Assembly (NCBI GenBank): GCA_031277215.1
Contig: JAITMR010000019.1
Coordinates: forward strand, 1 to 64,000
Reading direction: 5' to 3'
DNA length: 64,000 nucleotides
Source: Burkholderiales bacterium
Lineage (GTDB): Bacteria; Pseudomonadota; Gammaproteobacteria; Burkholderiales; Casimicrobiaceae
Notes under the pieces: model-generated
Seen by the model: only the letters and a program-made list of their open reading frames with translations
Databases searched by the model: none
What the model was told of the DNA's origin: nothing
Shown: positions 50,441 through 58,753 of the stretch, piece by piece
Layout: every line of letters starts with the position of its first letter
How positions within the stretch are numbered: the stretch's first letter is position 1
Position numbers and translations under genes: made by a program

Positions 50441-51715
50441 TTACAACGGTGGCCGCACTTTCGGTTTTTCCATTCCGATCAGGTGTAGCGAATCGCCTCG
50501 TGCCTGATTGCGTACGTGTTTGACGATAATCAAACCTGTGGTGGCGGAGAGCAAACAGCCGAACATCACGATGGCGGCATTGATCGATAGGTCTGATTGG
50601 ATCATCAAAGCATACATCGACAACATTACCATGATGCCGATATTTTCGTTGAAGTTCTGCACGGCGATCGAGTGGCCTGCGCCCATCAATACGTGACCGC
50701 GATGTTGCAACAGCGCGTTCATCGGCACGACAAAGAAACCGGCGATCATGCCGATGATAACCAGCAAAACGATTGCGACGGCGATGTGCTGAACGAAGAT
50801 CATTGCAATCACCGCAAACCCAACCGCAACGCCGAGCGGCAGAACCTTGACCGAGTTTTGCAGCGATATCATTTTGGCGGCTAATATGGCGCCGAGGGCA
50901 ATGCCAATCGCCACGACTCCTTGTAAGGTCGTGGCTTGCGAAAGTGAATAACCCAGCGAACTTGCTGCCCAGTCGAGCACGATGAATTGCAGCGTGGCGC
51001 CAGCGCCCCAGAAAAGCGTTGTTGTCGCAAGCGAAATCTGTCCCAGGCGGTCGTTCCAGAGAAGAAGAAAGCAATGAGAAAATTCGCGCACAAGAAAGAG
51101 CGGATTTTTGTTCGGGATGCGGTGATCGACGCCGGTGTTGGGGATGAAGGCGTTGATCACGGCGGCGATGATGTAGCCGAACATGATGACGAACATTGCC
51201 GCTTCGGCGGCGGAGTGGATGAACGGTGGGGTTGCGCCGATCAGAACAGATGCGACGCGATCGCTGACCAAAGCACCGCCGATCAACACACCGAGAATGA
51301 TCGACGTTACCGTGGTGCCTTCAATCCAGCCGTTGGCAGCCACCAATTGTTTCGGCGGTAACAGCTCGGTCAGAATACCGTATTTGGCCGGAGAATAAGC
51401 GGCCGCGCCGAAACCGACGATCGCGTAAGCTGCCAATGGGTGCATGCCGAGAATAAGAAACAAGCAACCGACGAACTTGATCGTGTTGGTGATCAACATC
51501 ACCTGACCTTTGGGCATCGCATCGGCAAAAGCGCCGACAAACGCGGCAAACAACACATAAGACAGCACGAATGTCCACTTCAACATCGGCGACATCCATG
51601 AAGCGTCGCTCGACAACGTTTCGTACAGTAACGCGATGGTGGCGATCAGGAGCGCGTTATCGGCAAGCGATGAAAAAAACTGCGCTGCAATGATGGTGTA
51701 AAAGCCGGGTTTCAT
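50441..51715 (-). CDS. lplT: Lysophospholipid transporter LplT (MFS)
   Basis: LplT flips lysophospholipids inward across the inner membrane for reacylation. The 424-residue MFS protein has about 12 transmembrane segments and starts MKPGFYTIIAAQFFSSLADN, then ALLIATIALLYETL, typical of LplT. Further signatures are FAAFVGAFADAMPKGQVMLI and AAYSPAKYGILTELLPPKQL. In many bacteria it neighbours aas; no acyltransferase gene is seen here. It is monocistronic. Confidence 0.92.
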   Translation of the reverse strand: MKPGFYTIIAAQFFSSLADNALLIATIALLYETLSSDASWMSPMLKWTFVLSYVLFAAFVGAFADAMPKGQVMLITNTIKFVGCLFLILGMHPLAAYAIVGFGAAAYSPAKYGILTELLPPKQLVAANGWIEGTTVTSIILGVLIGGALVSDRVASVLIGATPPFIHSAAEAAMFVIMFGYIIAAVINAFIPNTGVDHRIPNKNPLFLVREFSHCFLLLWNDRLGQISLATTTLFWGAGATLQFIVLDWAASSLGYSLSQATTLQGVVAIGIALGAILAAKMISLQNSVKVLPLGVAVGFAVIAMIFVQHIAVAIVLLVIIGMIAGFFVVPMNALLQHRGHVLMGAGHSIAVQNFNENIGIMVMLSMYALMIQSDLSINAAIVMFGCLLSATTGLIIVKHVRNQARGDSLHLIGMEKPKVRPPL

Positions 51716-51802
51716 CGAAAAAACACATCAAGAAAAGAATCGGGGGAGAGAGGCGTCTGCCAATAATGATGATTCAAATTGTTCCGAGCCGGCCGCCGCA
51801 TC

Positions 51803-52234
51803 TTACTCCCACTGCAACCGGATTAATTTCCATTCCTTGTCAAGTAGCCGCCATTCGAGGTTGACCCGGTAATGCCGGGCGCTGTCGGGGATCAAGCCCT
51901 CGGCGCCGGTCAGCGCGACGCTGACGTTGGTGAAGGCGCGGCTCGATATCCGTGAATCAATCTGGCTGTCTTGCGACAATGCAATGATGTTGATGTTTTT
52001 GTACCGCAGAAACATCAGCGTCATCGTTTGTTTGGCCCAGTCTCGACCGTTTTCCGGTTGTTGCGCCGAAAAATCGGGATGGAGCAACGCCATCACGGCA
52101 CTGGTATCCTTTTTTTCCAAAGAGGTCTGAAGATTTTTGACGGCAGCGTCCAGCGCGGCTTGCGGGTCGGAGCGTCCGCAGGCAACAAGCAGGAGAAGGC
52201 ACAACAAAAAGGGAATAAGACGTTTCAGAATCAT
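51803..52234 (-). CDS. Predicted lipoprotein with NTF2-like domain
   Basis: The 143-residue product has a lipoprotein signal (LIPFLLCLLLLVACGRS, Cys about residue 19) and a mature domain beginning with helices DPQAALDAAVKNLQTSLEKK and DTSAVMALLHPDFSAQ, with strands that end HYRVNLEWRLLDKEWKLIRL. This is the pattern of NTF2-like/SnoaL-type folds. The function is unknown; an outer- or inner-membrane lipoprotein is likely. R4 words lie between it and the LysR gene. Confidence 0.75.
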   Translation of the reverse strand: MILKRLIPFLLCLLLLVACGRSDPQAALDAAVKNLQTSLEKKDTSAVMALLHPDFSAQQPENGRDWAKQTMTLMFLRYKNINIIALSQDSQIDSRISSRAFTNVSVALTGAEGLIPDSARHYRVNLEWRLLDKEWKLIRLQWE

Positions 52235-52358
52235 GTCGAGGGTTTCGGAAGCGGGGTAAATTCTTTTTGTATCATAAATCGGGGATCAGGTGTCGGGAAC
52301 CCGTTTACGCATGCCCCGTGAGGTTATACTTTTCTGATCCCTAATCCTTGACCTTTGG

Positions 52359-53219
52359 TCAGTGAAGTTGTGCCAACATCGTTCGCGCCGCGTTCGACAA
52401 GGTATGTCCGCTGTGACGGATGACGCCGAGCCGACGCTCGATGTGCAGCCCTGTCAAAAAGGGCGACGCCAGTGTGCGATCCAGCATCGAGGTCGGCAGC
52501 AACGACCAGCCGAGTCCGACAGACACCATCATCTTGATGGTTTCCAGATAGTTGGTTGACAGTACAACCTGCGGTTTGAGTTTGAGCGGCTCAAAGGCAT
52601 GTTCGATCAATGCGCGGGTAAAAGTACCGGCGTCCGGCAGGATCGCCGGATGTTCGATCAGCACGAACGGCGTGATTTTTTTTCGCGTGGCCAGCGGGTG
52701 TCGCGGGGCGACGGCGACGCGCAGCACATCGACCCACAACGGTTCGGCGAGCAGCGGCGGCGGGCATTTGAGCGGTAGCGTGATGATGCCCAGCTCGACT
52801 TCGCCCCGTAGGACGGCATCGCCTGCGGCTTCCGAAGCCATGAAACGCAGGTCGAGCTTTACCTGCGGCCAGGTTTCGGTGAAGGTGCGAAGTATCGGCG
52901 GCAGCCGGTGCAGGCCGACATGGTGGCTGGTGGCGACGCTTAGCGTACCGCCGACTTGACCACTCAGATTGGCAAGCGCACGGCGGCTGTCGCCGATATC
53001 GCGCAGCAGTTGTTGCGCACGCGGCAACAGAACGCGCCCGGCTTCGGTCAACACGACGGTGCGACCCAGCCGGTCGAACAGCTTGGCGCCGAGCGAAGAT
53101 TCCAGCGCCGAAATGCGCTTGCTGACGGTGGACTGGGACAAATACATCTGCTCGGCAGCCCGCGAGAAAGAGCAGTGTTCGGTGACGGCGAGAAAGGCGG
53201 CAAGCGCAGCGGCATCCAT
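52359..53219 (-). CDS. LysR family transcriptional regulator
   Basis: The 286-residue protein has the LysR winged helix-turn-helix at residues 1-60 (FLAVTEHCSFSRAAEQMYLS, QSTVSKRISALESSLGAKLF) and a periplasmic-binding-protein-like effector domain (about 90-286). It lies divergent from leuC with about 320 bases between, so it may regulate the leucine operon or itself; a small-molecule effector such as a branched-chain intermediate is a guess. It belongs to the CysB/CbbR-like broad family and cannot be named more precisely. Confidence 0.9.
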   Translation of the reverse strand: MDAAALAAFLAVTEHCSFSRAAEQMYLSQSTVSKRISALESSLGAKLFDRLGRTVVLTEAGRVLLPRAQQLLRDIGDSRRALANLSGQVGGTLSVATSHHVGLHRLPPILRTFTETWPQVKLDLRFMASEAAGDAVLRGEVELGIITLPLKCPPPLLAEPLWVDVLRVAVAPRHPLATRKKITPFVLIEHPAILPDAGTFTRALIEHAFEPLKLKPQVVLSTNYLETIKMMVSVGLGWSLLPTSMLDRTLASPFLTGLHIERRLGVIRHSGHTLSNAARTMLAQLH

Positions 53220-53540
53220 TTTTAGTCACTCCTGAAAACTGTGCAAAGCGGCAGAACCTCATCCGCACCGAAACCCTCTCCTTGAAGGCGTGGGTATCTG
53301 CACAAGCAGGGCGACATTCGCTCTGCTTTTCTCCCTTACTTGTGTAGCCCTGTGCTTTGAAGAGGAGGGCGTCAACCTTTCTTCGCGTCTCCGTGCGAGG
53401 GGGAAAACGTTAAGGTATTGTAGCCCTTTTTATTCCTTTAAGGAATTGATTTCATGAAAATTATTCGTTTGCGTCATGGTTATGATGCGCGTAAGCTGAC
53501 TTCATTTCCTCAAGAAAAATCAGTTCAGGAGCAAAAAGCT
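53220..53540. promoter_or_regulatory. Divergent control region between the LysR gene and leuC
   Basis: The 321 bases contain C/T-rich repeat remnants (about 53270-53420) and then an AT-rich part (TTGTAGCCCTTTTTATTCC, 53417-53435). AAGGAATTG precedes ATG 53454, which is in frame with leuC and would give 29 extra residues. LysR sites (T-N11-A) could not be singled out by eye. No leader peptide rich in leucine codons was found. Confidence 0.5.
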
Positions 53541-54974
53541 ATGGCAGGACAAACGCTTTACGAAAAATTGTGGCTCAGTCATGTTGTCCGCGAAGAAGAG
53601 GACGGCACCGCGTTGTTGTATATCGACCGCCATCTGGTGCATGAAGTCACCAGTCCGCAGGCCTTTGAGGGCTTGCGGCTGGCCGGGCGGCAGGTGTGGC
53701 GGGCGGATTCGATTGTCGCCACCGCCGATCACAACACGCCGACCGAGAACTGGAACGAGGGGTTGGACGGCATCAAAGACCCAACTTCGCGACAACAAGT
53801 GGAGACGCTCGATGCCAACATCCGCGCCAGTGGTGCGCGTGCGTATTTTCCGTTCCTTGATCCGCGGCAGGGCGTTGTCCATGTGGTCGGGCCTGAGCAG
53901 GGCGCGACGCTGCCGGGGATGACCGTCGTTTGCGGCGATTCACACACGTCAACGCACGGCGCGTTCGGTTGTCTGGCGCACGGTATCGGCACGTCCGAAG
54001 TCGAGCATGTGCTGGCGACGCAGTGCCTGGTTGCCAAGAAAGCAAAAACAATGCGGGTGTGGGTGGATGGCGCGTTGCGACCGGGCGTTTCGGCGAAGGA
54101 TTTGGCGTTGGCGGTCATCGGGAAAATCGGAACGGCGGGCGGTACGGGTTACGCCATCGAGTTCGCTGGACCTGCCGTGCGGGCGTTGTCGATGGAAGGC
54201 CGGATGACGCTGTGCAATCTGGCGATTGAAGCCGGTGCGCGTTCCGGATTGGTCGGCGTTGACACAACGACGCTGGCGTATCTGAAAGGCCGCCCATTGG
54301 TTCCGCAGGACGACGATTGGAGCATGGCCGTAACGGTGTGGCAGGCGCTGGTGTCGGACGCCGATGCTGTGTTTGATCATGAGATCACGCTGGACGCCGC
54401 GCAAATCGCGCCGCAGGTGACTTGGGGAACGTCGCCGGAAATGGTGACGGACATTCATGGTCGCGTGCCCGATCCGGCCAATGAAGCCGATCCGGTGAAA
54501 CGCGAAGGCATGCAGCGGGCGTTGACGTATATGGGGCTGACCGCCAACACGCCGATGACCGATATTGCGGTCGATGTGGTGTTCATCGGCTCTTGCACCA
54601 ACGGGCGAATCGAGGATTTGCGTTCTGCGGCGGCAGTGGCGCGTGGCAAGAAAAAGGCGGCGAACGTCAAGCGGGTGTTGGTGGTTCCGGGGTCGGGGTT
54701 GGTCAAGCAGGAAGCCGAGCGCGAAGGATTGGATCAGGTGTTCAGAAACGCCGGGTTTGAATGGCGTGAGCCGGGTTGCTCGATGTGTCTGGCGATGAAC
54801 GCGGATCGGCTTGAGTCAGGCGAGCGTTGCGCGTCAACCAGCAACCGCAATTTTGAAGGCCGTCAGGGCGCGGGCGGGCGCACGCATTTGGTCAGTCCCG
54901 CGATGGCTGCCGCTGCTGCTGTGCATGGTCATTTTGTTGATGTTTGCCAGCTTGTCGGAGGAGTTTCGCCATGA
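53541..54974 (+). CDS. leuC: 3-isopropylmalate dehydratase, large subunit
   Basis: LeuC with LeuD isomerises 2- to 3-isopropylmalate using a 4Fe-4S cluster. The 477-residue protein shows [20 protein letters not shown], the cluster Cys residues in [13 protein letters not shown] and GCSMCLAMN, and the final [23 protein letters not shown] 53541 ([16 protein letters not shown] upstream) gives the usual start; a 29-residue extension from ATG 53454 is open and also has a reasonable ribosome-binding site. The stop overlaps a VOC-protein gene, not leuD, which is unusual. Confidence 0.95.
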   Translation: MAGQTLYEKLWLSHVVREEEDGTALLYIDRHLVHEVTSPQAFEGLRLAGRQVWRADSIVATADHNTPTENWNEGLDGIKDPTSRQQVETLDANIRASGARAYFPFLDPRQGVVHVVGPEQGATLPGMTVVCGDSHTSTHGAFGCLAHGIGTSEVEHVLATQCLVAKKAKTMRVWVDGALRPGVSAKDLALAVIGKIGTAGGTGYAIEFAGPAVRALSMEGRMTLCNLAIEAGARSGLVGVDTTTLAYLKGRPLVPQDDDWSMAVTVWQALVSDADAVFDHEITLDAAQIAPQVTWGTSPEMVTDIHGRVPDPANEADPVKREGMQRALTYMGLTANTPMTDIAVDVVFIGSCTNGRIEDLRSAAAVARGKKKAANVKRVLVVPGSGLVKQEAEREGLDQVFRNAGFEWREPGCSMCLAMNADRLESGERCASTSNRNFEGRQGAGGRTHLVSPAMAAAAAVHGHFVDVCQLVGGVSP

Positions 54975-55360
54975 TCGACCACATCAGCCTTACCGTTGGC
55001 GATTTCGCACGCAGTAAAGCATTTTACGAAGCGGCGCTTGGCGCTATCGGTTATTGTGTGCTGAGAGAATTCGGCGGCGACGTTGTCGGCTTTGGCGTGC
55101 CGCCCAAGCCTGATTTCTGGATTCGTGCCGGTCAATCAAATACGCCGCCGGTTCATGTGGCTTTTGGTGTTGACAGCCGCGAGCAAGTCGAGGCTTTTTA
55201 CACAGCGGCGATGGCAGCCGGTGGCCGCGATAACGGTAAGCCGGGTCTGCGCTCACACTACCATCCTGATTACTATGGCGCTTTCGTGTTGGATCCGGAA
55301 GGCCACAACATTGAGGCGGTTTGCCGACAGTCGTCAGATTTCCCCGGAGAGAAAGAATGA
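54971..55360 (+). CDS. VOC family protein inserted between leuC and leuD
   Basis: The 129-residue protein has the vicinal-oxygen-chelate fold: [20 protein letters not shown] at the start (first metal His), [19 protein letters not shown] in the middle and [17 protein letters not shown] at the end (final Glu ligand). Such proteins include glyoxalase I, dioxygenases and antibiotic-binding proteins; the substrate is unknown. It overlaps leuC by four bases (ATGA) and leuD by four bases, so all three are translated in series. The position suggests a supportive role for the leucine pathway or a passenger gene. Confidence 0.88.
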   Translation: MIDHISLTVGDFARSKAFYEAALGAIGYCVLREFGGDVVGFGVPPKPDFWIRAGQSNTPPVHVAFGVDSREQVEAFYTAAMAAGGRDNGKPGLRSHYHPDYYGAFVLDPEGHNIEAVCRQSSDFPGEKE

Positions 55361-55995
55361 AAGCATTTACCACATTGCAAGGGCTGGTGTGTCCGCTGGA
55401 TCGCGCCAACATTGATACCGACGCGATTATCCCGAAACAGTTTTTGAAGTCGATTCATCGCACCGGCTTTGGCCCTTATTTGTTTGACGAATGGCGTTAT
55501 CTCGATCACGGCGAGCCGGGAATGGATTGCAGTACACGTCCGAAGAATCCTGATTTCGCGCTGAATCAGCCGCGTTATCAGGGAGCGGAGATTTTGTTGG
55601 CGCGGGAAAATTTCGGTTGCGGCTCGTCACGCGAGCACGCACCTTGGGCGCTTGAAGGCGACGGCTTTCGCGTGGTGATCGCGCCAAGCTTTGCGGATAT
55701 ATTTTTCAACAACTGTTATAAGAACGGGTTGTTGCCGATTGTGTTGCCTGCTGCGGCGGTGGATCAGTTGTTTCAGGAAGTGGTGGCGCAGGAAGGGTAT
55801 CGGTTGACGGTTGATCTGGCGGCGCAAACAGTGACGACGCCTTCCGGGAAAGTGTTCGAGTTTGACATTACCGGACACCGCAAACACTGCTTGCTTAACG
55901 GGCTTGATGAAATCGGTTTGACGCTGGCGCACACCGATGATATTCGTGGGTATGAAGAATGGCGGCGGCAAACTGCGCCGTGGTTGTTTGCGTAG
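55357..55995 (+). CDS. leuD: 3-isopropylmalate dehydratase, small subunit
   Basis: LeuD completes the isopropylmalate isomerase. The 212-residue swivel-domain protein has [36 protein letters not shown] (about residues 83-98) and [18 protein letters not shown], all standard. ATG 55357 overlaps the VOC stop; GGAGAGAAAG lies before it. leuB follows after 183 bases of repeat-rich sequence (an R5 relative and an R1-like palindrome). Confidence 0.96.
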   Translation: MKAFTTLQGLVCPLDRANIDTDAIIPKQFLKSIHRTGFGPYLFDEWRYLDHGEPGMDCSTRPKNPDFALNQPRYQGAEILLARENFGCGSSREHAPWALEGDGFRVVIAPSFADIFFNNCYKNGLLPIVLPAAAVDQLFQEVVAQEGYRLTVDLAAQTVTTPSGKVFEFDITGHRKHCLLNGLDEIGLTLAHTDDIRGYEEWRRQTAPWLFA

Positions 55996-56178
55996 AGAGA
56001 TTTAACCGCAAAGAACGCAAAGAGAGCGCATAGAATTATCTCACGCGAAGAAAGAACAAACCCTTTCCCCTCGTGGGAGAGGGTGGCTGGAGGTCGGGAG
56101 AGGAGGATTTTCCCTCGCACCTTCGTGTGAAATATTTTTTGAGGTTAAAGTCAATTTAATGGAAGAAGAAGGTTCATC

Positions 56179-57264
56179 ATGGCAAAAGTGTTGATAATAC
56201 CGGGTGACGGCATCGGTCAGGAAATTGTTGCGGAGGCGGTGAAGGTGCTTTCCGCTCTACAAAAAGAGGGTGTGATTGCGTTGGAAATGGACACCGCTTT
56301 ATTGGGTGGTTGCGCTGTTGACGCCACCGGCGATCCGTATCCCGAAGAAACGCAGCGCAAGGCGCGTGCCGCCGATGCGGTATTGCTTGGTGCAGTCGGC
56401 GGGCCGAAGTGGGACAACTTGCCGCGCCCGCAACGTCCGGAGCGTGGATTGCTTGGCATTCGCAAGGATTTGAATCTGTTTGCCAACTTGCGGCCTGCCG
56501 TGGTGTATCCGCAACTGGCGAATGCCTCAACGCTGAAAGCGGAGGTTGTGGCGGGACTCGACATTCTGATCGTGCGTGAATTAACCGGCGATATTTATTT
56601 CGGCGAACCACGCGGAATCGAAACGCGCACGATCAACGGCAAGGAAGAGCGTGTCGGTTTCAACACCATGATGTATTCGGAGAGCGAAGTTCGGCGCATT
56701 GCAAAAGTTGCGTTCGAGGCGGCGAAGAAACGCGGCAAGCGGGTGTGCTCGATCGACAAAATGAATGTGCTCGAAACAACGCAGTTGTGGCGCGATGTCG
56801 TTATCGAAACGGCGAAGGATTATCCTGATGTGGCGTTGTCGCACATGCTGGTGGACAATGCGGCGATGCAATTGGTACGCTATCCGAAGCAGTTCGACGT
56901 GATCGTGACGGGCAACATGTTCGGCGACATTTTGTCGGACGAGGCGTCGATGTTGACCGGTTCCATCGGCATGCTGCCGTCGGCGTCACTGGATGAAAAC
57001 GGCAAGGGAATGTACGAACCCAGTCATGGTTCAGCGCCCGATATTGCAGGCAAAAACCTCGCCAACCCGTTGGCGACGATTTTGTCGGCGGCGATGATGC
57101 TTCGCTACAGTTTGAACAACGAAACAGCAGCGCAGCGGGTTGAAGCCGCCGTGTCCCGTGTGCTCGACGATGGTGTGCGAACCGCCGACATCTGGGAAGA
57201 AGGCATGAAAAAAATCGGGACGTGCGAAATGGGCGATGCTGTGGTGGCGGCGCTGAAACGGTAA
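56179..57264 (+). CDS. leuB: 3-isopropylmalate dehydrogenase
   Basis: LeuB oxidises and decarboxylates 3-isopropylmalate with NAD+. The 361-residue protein has [50 protein letters not shown] and the family signature [20 protein letters not shown] (about residues 251-270), then [20 protein letters not shown]. Length and order match. asd starts 23 bases after the stop, a standard leuB-asd pairing. Confidence 0.97.
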   Translation: MAKVLIIPGDGIGQEIVAEAVKVLSALQKEGVIALEMDTALLGGCAVDATGDPYPEETQRKARAADAVLLGAVGGPKWDNLPRPQRPERGLLGIRKDLNLFANLRPAVVYPQLANASTLKAEVVAGLDILIVRELTGDIYFGEPRGIETRTINGKEERVGFNTMMYSESEVRRIAKVAFEAAKKRGKRVCSIDKMNVLETTQLWRDVVIETAKDYPDVALSHMLVDNAAMQLVRYPKQFDVIVTGNMFGDILSDEASMLTGSIGMLPSASLDENGKGMYEPSHGSAPDIAGKNLANPLATILSAAMMLRYSLNNETAAQRVEAAVSRVLDDGVRTADIWEEGMKKIGTCEMGDAVVAALKR

Positions 57265-57287
57265 AAGGAAGCAAAGGAAAAGACATC

Positions 57288-58400
57288 ATGAAACGGATTG
57301 GATTTGTCGGTTGGCGCGGAATGGTGGGTTCGGTGTTAATGACCCGTATGCGCGAGGAGAACGATTTTGCCGGGCTGGAGCCGGTGTTTTTCACCACGTC
57401 GAATATCGGTGGCGCACCGCCGGATGTCGGCGTGACGGCGCCGCCGTTGAAGGACGCCTCCGATATCGCGGAGCTCTCGACAATGGACGCGATTGTGACC
57501 TGTCAGGGCGGCGATTACACCAATGAAATCTATCCGAAGTTGCGGGCTGCCGGTTGGCAGGGCTACTGGGTTGACGCAGCGTCGGCGTTGCGGATGAAAG
57601 AAGATGCGGTCGTTATTCTCGATCCGGTGAACCGTGATGTGATTGATGCGGCTTTGCACAAAGGCATCAAAGATTACATTGGCGGGAACTGCACGGTGAG
57701 TCTCATGTTGATGGCGCTGGGCGGGCTGTTCCGGCACGGATTGGTCGAATGGATTAGCGCAATGACGTACCAAGCGGCATCGGGCGCCGGTGCGCAAAAC
57801 ATGCGCGAACTGCTGTCGCAAATGGGTGTTTTGCATCAAACGGTGGCGAAAGAATTGGCCGATCCGGCGTCGGCGATTCTTGATATCGATCGTAAAGTGA
57901 CGCAAGCGCTTCGCGGCCAGACGCTGCCGACTGAGAACTTTGGCGTGCCGCTGGCGGGCAGCCTGATCCCGTGGATCGACAAAGAGATGGGCAACGGCCA
58001 GAGCCGCGAAGAGTGGAAAGGGCAGGCCGAGACCAACAAAATCCTCGGTCTCGAAAAAACACCGATTCCGGTGGACGGCATTTGCGTGCGGGTTGGCGCG
58101 ATGCGCTGTCATTCGCAAGGCTTGACCATCAAACTGAAGCGCGATGTGCCGCTGGATGAGATTGAGGGGCTGCTGGCGACGGGCAACGAATGGGCTAAAG
58201 TCGTTCCCAACCATAAAGAAGATACCGTGCGTGAACTGACACCGGCGGAGGTCAGTGGCAAGTTGACCGTGCCAGTTGGTCGGTTGCGCAAGCTCAACAT
58301 CGGCAACGAGTATTTATCGGCCTTTACCTGCGGCGACCAATTGCTGTGGGGAGCGGCGGAGCCGGTGCGGCGGATGCTGATGATTTTGAGGCAGCGGTAA
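57288..58400 (+). CDS. asd: Aspartate-semialdehyde dehydrogenase
   Basis: Asd reduces aspartyl phosphate to aspartate semialdehyde, the branch point to lysine, threonine and methionine. The 370-residue protein belongs to the gammaproteobacterial-type group: [19 protein letters not shown], the catalytic Cys in [16 protein letters not shown] (about residues 131-146) and His in [11 protein letters not shown] chose ATG 57288 rather than an upstream codon that overlaps leuB. An imperfect hairpin (CGGTTTTT/AAAAACCG, 58408-58431) follows. Confidence 0.96.
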   Translation: MKRIGFVGWRGMVGSVLMTRMREENDFAGLEPVFFTTSNIGGAPPDVGVTAPPLKDASDIAELSTMDAIVTCQGGDYTNEIYPKLRAAGWQGYWVDAASALRMKEDAVVILDPVNRDVIDAALHKGIKDYIGGNCTVSLMLMALGGLFRHGLVEWISAMTYQAASGAGAQNMRELLSQMGVLHQTVAKELADPASAILDIDRKVTQALRGQTLPTENFGVPLAGSLIPWIDKEMGNGQSREEWKGQAETNKILGLEKTPIPVDGICVRVGAMRCHSQGLTIKLKRDVPLDEIEGLLATGNEWAKVVPNHKEDTVRELTPAEVSGKLTVPVGRLRKLNIGNEYLSAFTCGDQLLWGAAEPVRRMLMILRQR

Positions 58401-58753
58401 CGGGTGGCGGTTTTTTGAGGCCGAAAAACCGGACAAATGCGGCGGTCGGGTTCCAGATCACCGCTGTTTTGGCGCTTTATACGATACGCAACCGCAAAAA
58501 CGGGAAAAGCTGCTTGCATGAATGCAACAGTCTGTGGAAAAAAGTGCTTTATGTTTAGGAATACTAGCTAATGGGCTTTGCGATGGGGGCTTCCGCAATT
58601 TATAGTAGTCATGCGAGGGAGTCGCATGGATATGACAGGGTGCGTCCAGAGGTATTCAGGAGTCCGGTAAAGCTCAACTAAAAGTTGAGCTTGCGAAGCT
58701 AAGTCCATGATGTTATGGTAGCTTCAGGAAATCAATTTCCCTAAGGGGCTGCA
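58401..58753. promoter_or_regulatory. fimV leader region with a perfect hairpin
   Basis: The gap between asd and fimV has no gene. Besides a hairpin at 58408-58431, AAGCTCAACT (58670-58679) pairs perfectly with AGTTGAGCTT (58683-58692) across a three-base loop, about 60 bases before the fimV ATG. It has no T run, so a 5'-UTR regulatory or stabilising role is more likely than termination. The promoter is not obvious; TATAGT near 58602 is a possible -10. Confidence 0.5.
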
